Assembly (NCBI GenBank): GCA_005879815.1
Contig: VBKA01000069.1
Span: 1 to 32,435 of the forward strand
Length of the DNA stretch: 32,435 nt
Direction: 5' to 3'
Origin: Chloroflexota bacterium
GTDB lineage: Bacteria > Chloroflexota > Limnocylindria > QHBO01
Shown: piece by piece, positions 9,768 to 18,991 of the stretch
Layout: every line of letters begins with the position of its first letter
How positions within the stretch are numbered: the first letter of the stretch is position 1
Position numbers and translations under genes: made by a program
Notes under the pieces: generated by a model
What the model was told of the DNA's origin: nothing
Databases searched by the model: none
The model's input: only the letters and a program-made list of their open reading frames with translations

Positions 9768-9914
9768 GTCTTCGGCCCCCTGGCCGTTCGATCGGTCCTT
9801 TCGACCCCGAAATGGAGCTTCTGTGAGGAACCGTGCAACGGATGGTAGAAGTGGGAACAGGCGAGCTCGATGGTCCCTTGGTACCGATGGCCCCCGTACC
9901 CGGATTTCCTGCGC

Positions 9915-10670
9915 TCAGCCGGCGGCGAGAACGCTCGCCAGGCTGGCCACGACGCCCCCGACCAGGAGCAGACCGCCGACGGCGAGGACGGCGATCGCCA
10001 CGGCAAGCTGCCGACGATGCGGCCCTCCCAGCAGCCGCATGGCCGCGTCGAGCTCGAGTGCGGAGATGACGAAGCCGCCGGCGGGAGGCTCGAGGCGTGC
10101 GGCGCCCCCGCCAGCCACCCGAACCTGGGCGAGGACGAGGAGACGGTCCACCTCCGCGATCGTGCGGGTCACCGCGCGCGCGGCGACGGGTGGTCCCTCT
10201 TCGGCCCCGACCCGCGCGAGGCCCGACGCCAGCTCACCACCAAGCTCGTCGGGTCGACCCTCCCAGACTAGGGGAATCGTGACGAGTGGCTCGGCGGCCA
10301 GCGCTGGATCGACCACCATCGATCCGGCATGGTCCCAGAGCTCGAATGAGCGCGTTTCCCGAAGCCGCTCGATGGTGCGCCATGCGCCCTTTGGCGACCT
10401 GACATCGACGTCGCGGTGATAGGCCACCAGGCGCTCGCCATCGGGTGCGACGAGGGGGTCCGGGCAACGAATGCGGCCCGTGACGCGGAGGGGCCGAGAC
10501 GGCGCCTGGGTCAGGCCTGCCGCGTCGCCCACCGTGATCTCTCTCGCACCCGCGAGTCGCCTGCCGAGCCCCATCTGTGCGCCGATCGCACGCAACCACA
10601 GCGCGCCTGAGGCGAGGAGGACCGCTCCCAGCAGCGCGCAGCCGAAGAGGATGACGGGCAGCGGGGGCAT
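9915..10670 (-). CDS. GIDE-domain-like membrane protein (E3-ubiquitin-ligase MULAN-type fold without RING)
   Basis: N-terminal TM (LPVILFGCALLGAVLLASGALWL), central VTGRIRCPDPLVAPDGERLVAYHRDVDV...FELWDHAGSMVVDP resembling the GIDE module, C-terminal TM hairpin. Confidence 0.6.
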   Translation of the reverse strand: MPPLPVILFGCALLGAVLLASGALWLRAIGAQMGLGRRLAGAREITVGDAAGLTQAPSRPLRVTGRIRCPDPLVAPDGERLVAYHRDVDVRSPKGAWRTIERLRETRSFELWDHAGSMVVDPALAAEPLVTIPLVWEGRPDELGGELASGLARVGAEEGPPVAARAVTRTIAEVDRLLVLAQVRVAGGGAARLEPPAGGFVISALELDAAMRLLGGPHRRQLAVAIAVLAVGGLLLVGGVVASLASVLAAG

Positions 10671-10833
10671 CGCGGGTGAGTCTATCCCGGTAATCCGGCG
10701 GTAAGCAGGCCCCGATATCGTGGCATCTGCGAGCACGGACCGCCGGTCCGGTCGCCGCGGCAGGGAGGTTCCCGACGCCAACGAGAGTTCCGTCATCGGT
10801 CGCAGTCAATACGCATCCGAACGGAGGTCTCCG

Positions 10834-11892
10834 ATGTCCGTCAGGCATCGATCAATCCGGGGCGGCCGCGCACGCCTTCGCTCCGCCGTGCCGATTCTCA
10901 TCATCATCACCGTCGCCTCCCTGAGTGGCGCGCAGATCGCGAGCGCCGATCCGCCACCCACTGCCACCGTCAAGACCGCCGACCAGGCACGTGCCTCGGG
11001 GTCTGCCGTCGGGGTCGTCCGCCATGTCGAGCAGGGCGGCGAGCTCCTCGAGCTCCAGCTGCCCGCCACCAGGATCGATTCGTCGGCGCTGCCCGCGTCC
11101 GAGCGGGCGCGTCGCGCCTATGGGCGCTTCCTGGATAGCGCCCCCACTGGAGCGCTCGTGGTCGCGGACGGCGTGGGCGACCCGGAGGGCGGCCTGGTTA
11201 TCGGCTTTCCCGACGGCTCGCAGGTGCACACCGGCCTGGCCGGCGTGGCCGGCGCTGCATTCGCGCCCGACGGCTCGTGGCTGGCGGCGGTCGACGCTTC
11301 CGGTCGGCTGTGGCGCATCGAGGCGAGGACAGGAGTTGCCTCATCCCTTGCGGCCGGCCCGTACACGGGCTCGGTCCGCTTCACGCGCTCCGGCCAGCTG
11401 CTCCTGGTTGAGGCCGCTTCACTGGAGAAGCCGTTCGCATCGACGGTCGTCCGCCTGGCCCCGGACACGCGGCGTGCGGTCCTGGTTGACAGCGAGGACG
11501 GCTTCGTCTTCTCGGCCGCCGAGCTGGCGGACGCCTCGATTGCCGTGACGACGCACGTCTTCGGCGGGGGCGTTGAAGTGCACCGCGTGAAGGATGGGGC
11601 GTCGGGAAGGCTGGCCAGCCTCGACCCGAGCGCGATCGATGCCTCGCTGGCCGATGACGGAACGCGCATCGCCTACACGGTTGAAGGCGAGGTCTACCTG
11701 CATGACGTGCCCCACGGCACGGTGCAACGCATCGGGCCGGGCGAGCTCCCTCGCCTTGCGCGCGACGGAAGCTCGCTGCTGGTCCTGCGCGACGGGCAAA
11801 CCCTGCTGCTGGCTTCCGACGGCACCGAGCTCGACCGCTTCGGAACCGCCACAGTGGGCTGGGCGAACTGTGCGGGGAGGTGCCAGCCATGA
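10834..11892 (+). CDS. Secreted protein with beta-propeller-like repeats
   Basis: ggagg SD upstream of ATG 10834; signal peptide (AVPILIIITVASLSGAQIASA); repeated PDGSWLAAVDASGRLWRIE / DDGTRIAYTVEGEVYLHD / RDGSSLLVLRDGQTLLLASDG units. Confidence 0.65.
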   Translation: MSVRHRSIRGGRARLRSAVPILIIITVASLSGAQIASADPPPTATVKTADQARASGSAVGVVRHVEQGGELLELQLPATRIDSSALPASERARRAYGRFLDSAPTGALVVADGVGDPEGGLVIGFPDGSQVHTGLAGVAGAAFAPDGSWLAAVDASGRLWRIEARTGVASSLAAGPYTGSVRFTRSGQLLLVEAASLEKPFASTVVRLAPDTRRAVLVDSEDGFVFSAAELADASIAVTTHVFGGGVEVHRVKDGASGRLASLDPSAIDASLADDGTRIAYTVEGEVYLHDVPHGTVQRIGPGELPRLARDGSSLLVLRDGQTLLLASDGTELDRFGTATVGWANCAGRCQP

Positions 11893-12887
11893 TTGGCCGC
11901 GTCTCCATCGGTCTGTCATTCGCCATGGCTGTCTCGCTGGCGAGCGCCAGCCGCGCGCTGGCCACCGACGACTACACCCTTCCCTTCTACGACCCCTCCA
12001 TCTCGCTCTCCTACGGTGTCGATCGTGATCCCAGGGTCTGCTACCAGCGCGACTGGGCGAATGTCCTGTGGACCGACTGCAACCTCCACTACGGCCGCGT
12101 CTATGACGGCCACACGGGCATGGACTACCCGATGCCGGTGCTCAGCCCCATCGCCGCCTCACGTGACGGAACAGTGATCGACCTGTTCGAGGGTTTCGGC
12201 ACCGAGCAGTTCGGCACCAACGGGAACTACGTGCTCGTTTCGCACGCCGATGGGCGACGGACGCTCTACTACCACCTGGGCCACGACGGCGCGCGCGTGT
12301 CGGTGGGCCAGACGGTGGCTGCAGGCCAGTGGATCGCGGATTCCGGCTGCAGCGGGCAGTGCTACGGGGCACACCTCCACTTCGAGATGCGCGCCGTGAT
12401 CAACGGACGCTGGACATCGGTGGATCCCATCTTCGAGAAGCGGTTCACCACGAATCCCGGGCGAGTTCCTTTCCTGGCCACGTACCTTCGCGAGTCGAAC
12501 AGCGGCACCGAGGTGATCAAGCGCTACACGACCGTCACGCATTGGGTGGAGTTCGTGAACGCCGGCGGTCGAACGTGGCGGAACAACATCGGGATTGGTC
12601 GAGTGCTGCTGGGCACTTGGAACCCTGCGACGCGCGACAGCAAGTTCAGCGCGCTTGACTGGCCGTCGAGCTGGGTTGCGACCAACGTCGACCAGAGCGC
12701 CGTGCCGCCCGGCGGCGTGGGTCGATTCACCTTCGGGTTGCACGCGGAGAGCCCGCCGGGAACCTATGACGAGCCATTCAACCTGCTGGCGAACAGCCTG
12801 CGCTGGTTCGACTGGCCTCGGCTCGGGTCGTTCCACGTGCCGATCCAGGTGATCCTCAATACCAGGTTTGGCGCGCCCCAGAAATGA
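11889..12887 (+). CDS. M23-family metallopeptidase with C-terminal Ig-like (NBR1-type) domain
   Basis: Signal peptide; HTGMDYPMPVLSPIAASRDGTV...YYHLGHDGARVSVGQTVAAGQWIADSGCSGQCYGAHLHFEM (M23 HxxxD and HxH motifs); HWVEFVNAGGRTW C-terminal domain. ATGA overlap with the upstream gene. Confidence 0.88.
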   Translation: MIGRVSIGLSFAMAVSLASASRALATDDYTLPFYDPSISLSYGVDRDPRVCYQRDWANVLWTDCNLHYGRVYDGHTGMDYPMPVLSPIAASRDGTVIDLFEGFGTEQFGTNGNYVLVSHADGRRTLYYHLGHDGARVSVGQTVAAGQWIADSGCSGQCYGAHLHFEMRAVINGRWTSVDPIFEKRFTTNPGRVPFLATYLRESNSGTEVIKRYTTVTHWVEFVNAGGRTWRNNIGIGRVLLGTWNPATRDSKFSALDWPSSWVATNVDQSAVPPGGVGRFTFGLHAESPPGTYDEPFNLLANSLRWFDWPRLGSFHVPIQVILNTRFGAPQK

Positions 12888-13327
12888 GGTTCATCGGCCG
12901 CGGCGCGGTGGTTCTGCTACTGGCCGCGGCCGCCTCCGGCTGCATGGCACGGGAAGAGGCCGGCACGTCGCCCGTCGCTGCGTCGAGCGTGGGCGGCGGC
13001 CTTTCTTCCCCGACCGCGGAGGGATCACCGCCTTCTGAGAGGCCGGCCGCCCCGTCCGGATTTCCGATCATGCCCGGCGCAAGAACTGCTCCGCTGCCCG
13101 ACGATGCCACGCTGATCGCCCGATGGAGCGTGCCGGTTGTCGGCAGCGCCGCCTATGACTTCTACACTCGCGCGCTGCCCAAGGCGGGCTTCGCCATCGT
13201 GGGAGCCTATCCGACGGAGCGCGCCGCTCTGATCCGGTTCCGCGATCGGACGGGGACGATCTGGCAGCTGCTGGCGGAGCTCGTCGGCGATCGGACCCAA
13301 GTCACGATCCAGACGGATCGGCCCTAG
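12884..13327 (+). CDS. Predicted small lipoprotein
   Basis: Signal peptide with lipobox (AVVLLLAAAASGC); ATGA overlap with the M23 gene; tail overlaps the convergent ybaK-like gene. Confidence 0.65.
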   Translation: MRFIGRGAVVLLLAAAASGCMAREEAGTSPVAASSVGGGLSSPTAEGSPPSERPAAPSGFPIMPGARTAPLPDDATLIARWSVPVVGSAAYDFYTRALPKAGFAIVGAYPTERAALIRFRDRTGTIWQLLAELVGDRTQVTIQTDRP

Positions 13328-13817
13328 CGATGGCCACCACCCGGGCTCGCGCGGCGCGCGCGAGATCGTCGGGAGCGACCGCAAAGACGGCGTCCGGGAG
13401 CCCTGCGGCAGCCCACACGACCTCGTGACGCAAAAGGCCCTCGTCGATCAGGACCGGTAGCGCTCGCGCGTGGCCGATCGGCGGGATCCCGCCGATCGCA
13501 AAGCCCGTCGCGTCGCGCGCCTCGTCTGCCGTGGCGCGCCGAATCGGCGAGCTCGGGCTGGATTCGGCGATGCCCAGCACCGCCGACAGCAGGTCAAGGT
13601 CGGCGCGGTCGGCTCCGGAGACCAACACCAGGATCGGCTGCTCATCAGCGACGAATACGAGCGACTTCACGATCTGTCCCACGCTGCAGCCCACCGCTCG
13701 TGCCGCATCGGCGGCTGTTCGCGTGCCCTCTGGGAAGCGCCCGATCTCGATACGCAGGCCCTGCTCCTTCGCTGCATCGAGCACCCTCTGTACGCTCGGA
13801 TGGCCGGCATCGGTCAT
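13302..13817 (-). CDS. YbaK/EbsC-family aminoacyl-tRNA deacylase
   Basis: ADAARAVGCSVGQIVKSLVFVADEQPILVLVSGADRADLDLL...ATGFAIGGIPPIGHARALPVLIDEGLLRHEVVWAAAG is characteristic of the YbaK family. Confidence 0.9.
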   Translation of the reverse strand: MTDAGHPSVQRVLDAAKEQGLRIEIGRFPEGTRTAADAARAVGCSVGQIVKSLVFVADEQPILVLVSGADRADLDLLSAVLGIAESSPSSPIRRATADEARDATGFAIGGIPPIGHARALPVLIDEGLLRHEVVWAAAGLPDAVFAVAPDDLARAARARVVAIARADPSGS

Positions 13818-13862
13818 CGCTCGATCATCCCACGCGTGCTAGGCTGGCCGGCACAGCTCAAG

Positions 13863-13950
13863 AGCGACAGGGGAGCGCGAGAGCGCTGAGAGTGCGGGCG
13901 ACCGCAGACCCTCCAACCTGATCTGGGTCATGCCAGCGAAGGGAGTCGGT
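13863..13950 (+). promoter_or_regulatory. TPP (thi-box) riboswitch aptamer
   Basis: Conserved core ggggagc...gcTGAGAG...GACCCtccaACCTGATCTGGgtcATGCCAGCGaAGGGA; P1 candidate cgac/gtcg; extra tgcgg-gcga-ccgca stem (optional P3a). Confidence 0.95.
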
Positions 13951-13961
13951 GACCACCTTCG

Positions 13962-13985
13962 CGGCGCACTCATGTGAGTGCGCCG
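13962..13985 (+). terminator. Candidate riboswitch expression platform: 11-bp GC-rich hairpin followed by a pyrimidine-rich stretch
   Basis: cggcgcactca-tg-tgagtgcgccg then ttcgtcgttctc, directly between the aptamer and the downstream coding region. Confidence 0.6.
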
Positions 13986-13997
13986 TTCGTCGTTCTC

Positions 13998-14711
13998 ATG
14001 AGCCGATGGGGCGCCGGACGCGGTGCCTCGGCGCCGGAAGGGAGCGACGCGAGCGTGCTGGCTGTGGTCGTAGCCGATGGCGAGCCTGCGTCCGAGGACG
14101 CAGGCGTGGCACGGCGTGCGGACCTCCTCGTCGCGGCCGATGGCGGCGCTCGATGGCTGGCTGCGCAGGGCCTGCGGCCCAATCTCGTGGTGGGCGACCT
14201 CGACTCGCTCGATCGCCGCGAGATAGAAAGGCTGCAGGAGTCTGGGGCGCGAGTCGTCCCTCAGCCAGCCGAGAAGGATGCGTCGGACACGGAGCTCGCG
14301 GTGGAGGCGGCCATCACGGCGGGCGCCGATCGGATCGTGCTGGTTGGCGCCTTCGGCGGCAGCCGGGTCGACCATGAGCTGGCGAACCTGATGCTCCTGG
14401 TGGAGCCGGGCTTCTCCCAGGTCGACCTCCGACTGCAGCGCAGCTCGACGCTCGTGCGTGGCATCAGCGGCAATCGCAGCCTTGTGATCGAGGCCGAAGT
14501 GGGGGAGACGGTGACGCTGCTCCCGCTCGGGAGCGACGCGATCGGAGTCTCCACCCGGGGTCTGCGGTATGCACTCGACCAGGAGACCCTCCTGATGGGT
14601 CGCTCGCGCGGCCTCTCGAACGTGGTTATCGGGCAGCCGGCATCGGTATCGATCCGGGCCGGCTCGCTCCTCGTCATCGAAATCGGCAAAAGCATGGAAG
14701 GTGAGTCATGA
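13998..14711 (+). CDS. thiN: Thiamine pyrophosphokinase
   Basis: ADLLVAADGGARWLAAQGLRPNLVVGDLDSLD...QPAEKDASDTELAVEAAITAGADRIVLVGAFGGSRVDHELANLMLL. Downstream of a TPP riboswitch. Alternative GTG start at 13974 lies inside the hairpin. Confidence 0.93.
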   Translation: MSRWGAGRGASAPEGSDASVLAVVVADGEPASEDAGVARRADLLVAADGGARWLAAQGLRPNLVVGDLDSLDRREIERLQESGARVVPQPAEKDASDTELAVEAAITAGADRIVLVGAFGGSRVDHELANLMLLVEPGFSQVDLRLQRSSTLVRGISGNRSLVIEAEVGETVTLLPLGSDAIGVSTRGLRYALDQETLLMGRSRGLSNVVIGQPASVSIRAGSLLVIEIGKSMEGES

Positions 14712-15292
14712 CAGAGATGGGCCAGCCAGCTGGCTGGCGAACGGTTGACATCGTGGTGGCCGCGGTCATCGCGGTGGCCTTCGGTGTGGTCTTCTGGGCC
14801 TGGAACGTGGTGACGCTGCCCCTCTTCTCGGGGCAGGTCAACCCGTTCGCCTACCTTGTTTCGGGAGTCTGGCTGGTGCCCGGGGTGCTCGCCATGCTCG
14901 TGATCCGCAAGCCGGGCACTGCGCTCTTCGCGGAAGTCCTGGCAGCCATCGTATCGGCGCTGCTTGGCTCGCAGTGGGGCCTGGACACGATTCTCTCTGG
15001 CGCCGTGCAGGGAGCGGGGGCCGAGCTCGTCTTTGCAGTCCTGTTGTATCGGGCCTTCGGGTTGCCGATGGCCGTGCTTGCAGCTGGCGGAGCGGCTCTG
15101 GGCGAATGGCTGCACGACATGCCCGTGTACTACGCCAAGACCGCATTTGGGGTGCAGCTGGGTTATGGCTTCTTCATGCTGATCAGCGCCGTGCTGATCG
15201 CCGGGCTCGGCTCCTGGCTGCTAGTGCGCGCGCTCGCGCAGACCGGCGTCCTGGCGCCCTTCCCGTCCGGGCAGTCGCAGCGACCCATCTGA
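14708..15292 (+). CDS. ykoE: ECF transporter S component, YkoE family (thiamine/HMP)
   Basis: Multi-TM protein beginning WRTVDIVVAAVIAVAFGVVFWAWNVV, typical of YkoE; ATGA overlap with thiN. Confidence 0.88.
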   Translation: MTEMGQPAGWRTVDIVVAAVIAVAFGVVFWAWNVVTLPLFSGQVNPFAYLVSGVWLVPGVLAMLVIRKPGTALFAEVLAAIVSALLGSQWGLDTILSGAVQGAGAELVFAVLLYRAFGLPMAVLAAGGAALGEWLHDMPVYYAKTAFGVQLGYGFFMLISAVLIAGLGSWLLVRALAQTGVLAPFPSGQSQRPI

Positions 15293-15308
15293 CGCTACCC
15301 TCAGCCGC

Positions 15309-16802
15309 GTGACACCCGCCGCGGCCGCTGCCCCGCGCCCCGCTGGAATCGAGGCGCGCGGCTGGGGCTGGCGGCACGCCGGACGCAGCGGGTGGGCCTT
15401 GCGCGGCATCGACCTGCGCGTCGACCCGGGCGAGCGAATCCTGCTCCTCGGCCCATCCGGTGCCGGCAAGTCCACGCTGCTGCTGGGGCTGGCCGGGCTG
15501 CTGACGGCCACCGGCGGCGCCGAGTCACAGGGGAGCCTCGTGCTTGACGGTCGTCCCCCGGCGGATGCACGCGAGCGGGTGGCGATCGTCTTCCAGGATC
15601 CGGACACGCAGCTGGTGATGGGGCGCGCGGGAGACGACATCGCCTTCGGGCTCGAGAACCGCTGCGTTCCGACCGAGGCCATCTGGCCGCGCGTCGACGC
15701 GGCGCTGGACGCGGTGGGCTTCCCCTACGGACGCGATCGGCCGACGACCCAGCTCTCGGGTGGCGAGCAGCAGTGCCTGGCGATCGCCGGGATGCTGGCC
15801 CTACGACCGGGGCTCATCCTGCTCGACGAGCCGACGGCCAACCTGGATCCCGACGGATCCGCCCTCGTCATCGACCTGCTGCGCCGGATCGTCGATCGCA
15901 ACGCGCCGACGATCGTGCTCGTCGAGCATCGCCTCGACGAGATCCTTCCGCTCGTCACCAGGGTGGTGGCGTTGAGCGCGAACGGCGAGCTGATGGCGGA
16001 CGGCGACCCGAACTGGGTCTTCAGCCGGTACGCGGGGCAGCTCGAGGCTTCGGGCGTCTGGCTGCCGGGCCATCGCGCGTCGTCCACTCTCAGCCGCCCG
16101 CGGCCCCCGACCAACACCATGGTCTTCGGCGAGCGGGTTGGCTTCACCTACCCGAGCGCGAGGCTCCCGGCGCTCGCCTCGGTGGAGGTGCAGGTGCGTT
16201 CCAGCGAGGCGCTGGCGGTCGTCGGTCCCAACGGCGCCGGCAAGTCGACGCTTGCCCTGATGCTCGCGGGGCTCCTGCGACCGACCAATGGCGACGTCCT
16301 CTCCGGGGAAGCGCTCGCCGCGGGACGCGGTCACGAACCGATCTGGCGCTGGCGCGCGCGCGATCTTGCCGGACGAATCGGGATGGTCTTCCAGGAGCCT
16401 GAGCACCAGTTCGTGACCGCGCGAGTGCGCGATGAGCTGGCGCTGGGACCGAAGGTCCTCGGGCTGCCCGACCTCGAGATCCGGCGCAGGGTGACCGAGC
16501 TCCTGGAGCGGCTTCGCCTGACACACCTAGCTTCGGCGAATCCGTTCACCCTCTCAGGCGGCGAGAAGCGGCGGCTTTCGGTGGCGACCGCCCTGGCAGC
16601 GGCGCCATCGGTCCTTATCCTCGACGAGCCCACCTTCGGGCAGGATGCGCGTACCTGGGGCGAGCTGCTTTCGCTCCTCGCGGCCCTACGCGACGCGGGA
16701 CGCGCCATCTGCTTCGTGACTCATGATCGCGACTTCGCGAGGGCGCTCTCCGATCGCACGCTTCACCTTCACGTGCCACAGGGCGAGCTGGTGCCGAGGT
16801 GA
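15309..16802 (+). CDS. ykoD: ECF/ABC transporter ATP-binding protein with two fused ATPase domains (YkoD-type)
   Basis: Two Walker A motifs (GPSGAGKSTLL; GPNGAGKSTLA) and two signatures (LSGGEQQ...LILLDEPTANLD; LSGGEKRR...LILDEPTFGQD). Confidence 0.93.
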   Translation: MTPAAAAAPRPAGIEARGWGWRHAGRSGWALRGIDLRVDPGERILLLGPSGAGKSTLLLGLAGLLTATGGAESQGSLVLDGRPPADARERVAIVFQDPDTQLVMGRAGDDIAFGLENRCVPTEAIWPRVDAALDAVGFPYGRDRPTTQLSGGEQQCLAIAGMLALRPGLILLDEPTANLDPDGSALVIDLLRRIVDRNAPTIVLVEHRLDEILPLVTRVVALSANGELMADGDPNWVFSRYAGQLEASGVWLPGHRASSTLSRPRPPTNTMVFGERVGFTYPSARLPALASVEVQVRSSEALAVVGPNGAGKSTLALMLAGLLRPTNGDVLSGEALAAGRGHEPIWRWRARDLAGRIGMVFQEPEHQFVTARVRDELALGPKVLGLPDLEIRRRVTELLERLRLTHLASANPFTLSGGEKRRLSVATALAAAPSVLILDEPTFGQDARTWGELLSLLAALRDAGRAICFVTHDRDFARALSDRTLHLHVPQGELVPR

Positions 16803-17599
16803 GGATCGAGATCGCGCTGTTCGGCGACCCGCGCGCGCCGTTGGCTCGCCGACACCCACTCGCCAAGCTGGGGGCCGCCGCGCTGCTGATGCTGGCGCTC
16901 TTCGTCGCCGTCGACATCGTCACACCAGTGATCCTGCTTGCCGCGCTGGTCGCCGCATTGCCGCTGAGCGGCCTGAGGCCGATCACTCTCTTGCGACGCG
17001 CCTGGCCCCTTCTCGTGGCGGGCCTGGCGATCGCGATCTTGAACACGGTCTTCGCGCCGCATCAGGCCGGCGCAGCCGTGCGAATCGGGCCCCTCCTGCT
17101 TGGCCTCACCACGATCGTCGAGGGTGCGGCCGTGGGCCTGCGCATCGTGGGGATCGCCCTCGCCGGCGTGCTGGCGCTGGCGACCATCGAGCCCACGGAT
17201 CTGGCCGATGCGCTGGTGCAGCACCTGCACGCCCCGCCGCGCTTCGCGCTGGCCGCACTGGCCGCGGTCCGCATGCTACCGGTTCTGGCCGATGAGTGGC
17301 GGTTCATCGGCCTGGCGCGCCGAGCACGGGGCATCGAGGCCGGGCTCAACCCGGTGATTGGCCTGCGCCTGGCGGCCGGCCGGCTCTTCGCGCTGCTCGT
17401 GGCCGCCATCAGGCGCGGAACCCGCCTGGCCCTGGCCATGGACGCTCGGGGATTTGGCGAACGCCCGTGTCGAACGGTCGCCCGTCCCCGGTCGGTGAAC
17501 CGCGCCGACTGGCTCCTGGTCGGGGGAGCGCTGCTGGTCGGCGTGACCGCGACGGCCGTCAGCCTGGCGCTCGGCAGCTATCGACTCCTGTTCGGATGA
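16799..17599 (+). CDS. ykoC: ECF transporter T component (CbiQ/YkoC family)
   Basis: Multi-TM; DPRAPLARRHPLAKLGAAALLMLALFV...PPRFALAALAAVRMLPVLADEWRFIGLARRARG; GTGA overlap with ykoD. Confidence 0.88.
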   Translation: MRIEIALFGDPRAPLARRHPLAKLGAAALLMLALFVAVDIVTPVILLAALVAALPLSGLRPITLLRRAWPLLVAGLAIAILNTVFAPHQAGAAVRIGPLLLGLTTIVEGAAVGLRIVGIALAGVLALATIEPTDLADALVQHLHAPPRFALAALAAVRMLPVLADEWRFIGLARRARGIEAGLNPVIGLRLAAGRLFALLVAAIRRGTRLALAMDARGFGERPCRTVARPRSVNRADWLLVGGALLVGVTATAVSLALGSYRLLFG

Positions 17600-17629
17600 T
17601 GGTGGGCAACCCGGAGCCAGCGGATCGAG

Positions 17630-18946
17630 TCAGCCGAGCCCGCCCTCGAAGGGGCTGAGCCATGTCGGTTCGTGCGCAGTGCCCACGTAGCGCTGCGGAT
17701 CGAACGGATTCAGCGGGAGCGTCCGCGACGCGCCGGTGGTGATGAGCTCCGACACGAGTAGCGCCAGGATCGACGAATAGGGGAGGCCGTGTCCGGTGAG
17801 GCCGCAGACGAGGTACCCGCCCGGCAGCGGAGTGCCGTCCGAGGCGGGAAGCGCGCCTGCCATGGGGATCTCCAGCGACGCGAAGTCCAGGAGGCCGGCC
17901 CATGCGCGGACCACGCGCGCGTCACGCAGCGCTGGGTGGAAGCGACCGAGGAGGCGTGCCAGCTGCGGGACGATCTCGCGGCGCGTGGCCATCGAATAGG
18001 TCCCGATCCCCATCGCTTCGTCGGTCGCGGCGTGACCGCCGATCAGCAGCTCGCCAGTCGGCTCCTGGCGCCAGTACTCGTTGCAGTGGTTCGTCTCGAA
18101 GCCCTGGGTGAGCAGGCGCGGCAGGCGCTCGGTGACCATCACGTGCTCGCGGATGGGCGTCAGGTTGGCCGCGATCGATGGCACCAGCCACGGGGTCCAC
18201 GCGTTCGTGGCCAGCAGGACCGCGCCGGCCTGCACTGTGCCGTGCGACGTCTCGACACCCCACACTCGCCCGCCCCTGGCGACGACGCTCTCCACCCGTA
18301 CTCCGCGCACGGTCCGCGCGCCCAGGCGATGCGCCGCCTCGAGCAGGCCGTACACCAGCTTGAACGGGTTGAGCTGGCCGTCGCCGGGCGTCCACTTCGC
18401 ACTTCGCGCCTGGTTAAGGTCGAGGGCCGGCGCCATATCCCTCAGGTCGTCCGGCTCGAGGATCTCGACGGGCAAGCCCTCGGCGCGCTGCAGTTCGGCC
18501 ATGCTTCGACCATCGGCCGCCTGTCGTTCGTCGGTCAAGAGGTCGAGCGAACCACAGCGCTCCCACTCGATCCCGCCGGGTAGCCGGGCGTCGATGTCCT
18601 CCAGGAGGTCGAGCGAGCGGCACGTGTAATCCGCGATCGACCGACCAGAGCTCGCACGGACGAGTGCGTTCACGCGTTCGAAGTGGCCCCCCACACCTGC
18701 CAGCGCCAGCCCGCACAGCCGCCCCGAGGCGCCGGAGGCGGGCGCGTTGGCCTCGATGACGAGGGGACGCATCCCGGCGCCGGCCAGGTGGTACGCCGCC
18801 CAGGCGCCCACGAAACCGGCTCCGACGACGATCACCTCGGCGCTGCGCGGCAGGTCGGCTCCGGGATCTGGCTGGAAGCTGACCCTCTCCGGCACGGGGA
18901 AGAATCGGCTCCCGCCCGCGCCGAACGCAGCCGACGTCACGGGCAT
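17630..18946 (-). CDS. FAD-dependent oxidoreductase, DadA/glycine oxidase type
   Basis: Rossmann motif AEVIVVGAGFVGAWAAYHLAGAGMRPLVIEANAPASGASGR, and C-terminal GYLVCGLTGHGLPYS. Start MPVTSAAF at 18946 chosen over the longer ORF. Confidence 0.88.
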   Translation of the reverse strand: MPVTSAAFGAGGSRFFPVPERVSFQPDPGADLPRSAEVIVVGAGFVGAWAAYHLAGAGMRPLVIEANAPASGASGRLCGLALAGVGGHFERVNALVRASSGRSIADYTCRSLDLLEDIDARLPGGIEWERCGSLDLLTDERQAADGRSMAELQRAEGLPVEILEPDDLRDMAPALDLNQARSAKWTPGDGQLNPFKLVYGLLEAAHRLGARTVRGVRVESVVARGGRVWGVETSHGTVQAGAVLLATNAWTPWLVPSIAANLTPIREHVMVTERLPRLLTQGFETNHCNEYWRQEPTGELLIGGHAATDEAMGIGTYSMATRREIVPQLARLLGRFHPALRDARVVRAWAGLLDFASLEIPMAGALPASDGTPLPGGYLVCGLTGHGLPYSSILALLVSELITTGASRTLPLNPFDPQRYVGTAHEPTWLSPFEGGLG

Positions 18947-18991
18947 GCGGAGCGCACGGCGTGCATGGGAGGCCGAGTGTACCCTCGTGGC

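Noticed and set aside
10705-10833. Possible c-di-GMP or c-di-AMP riboswitch upstream of the secreted operon with the M23 peptidase
   Set aside because: Cell-wall hydrolase context is suggestive, but the leader lacks recognisable GEMM or ydaO core motifs; only a small ggacc/ggtcc inverted repeat is seen.
17599-17630. Possible mobile element boundary between the thiamine operon and the oxidoreductase
   Set aside because: No terminal inverted repeats, target duplication, tRNA or integrase/transposase seen; ordinary convergent gene junction.
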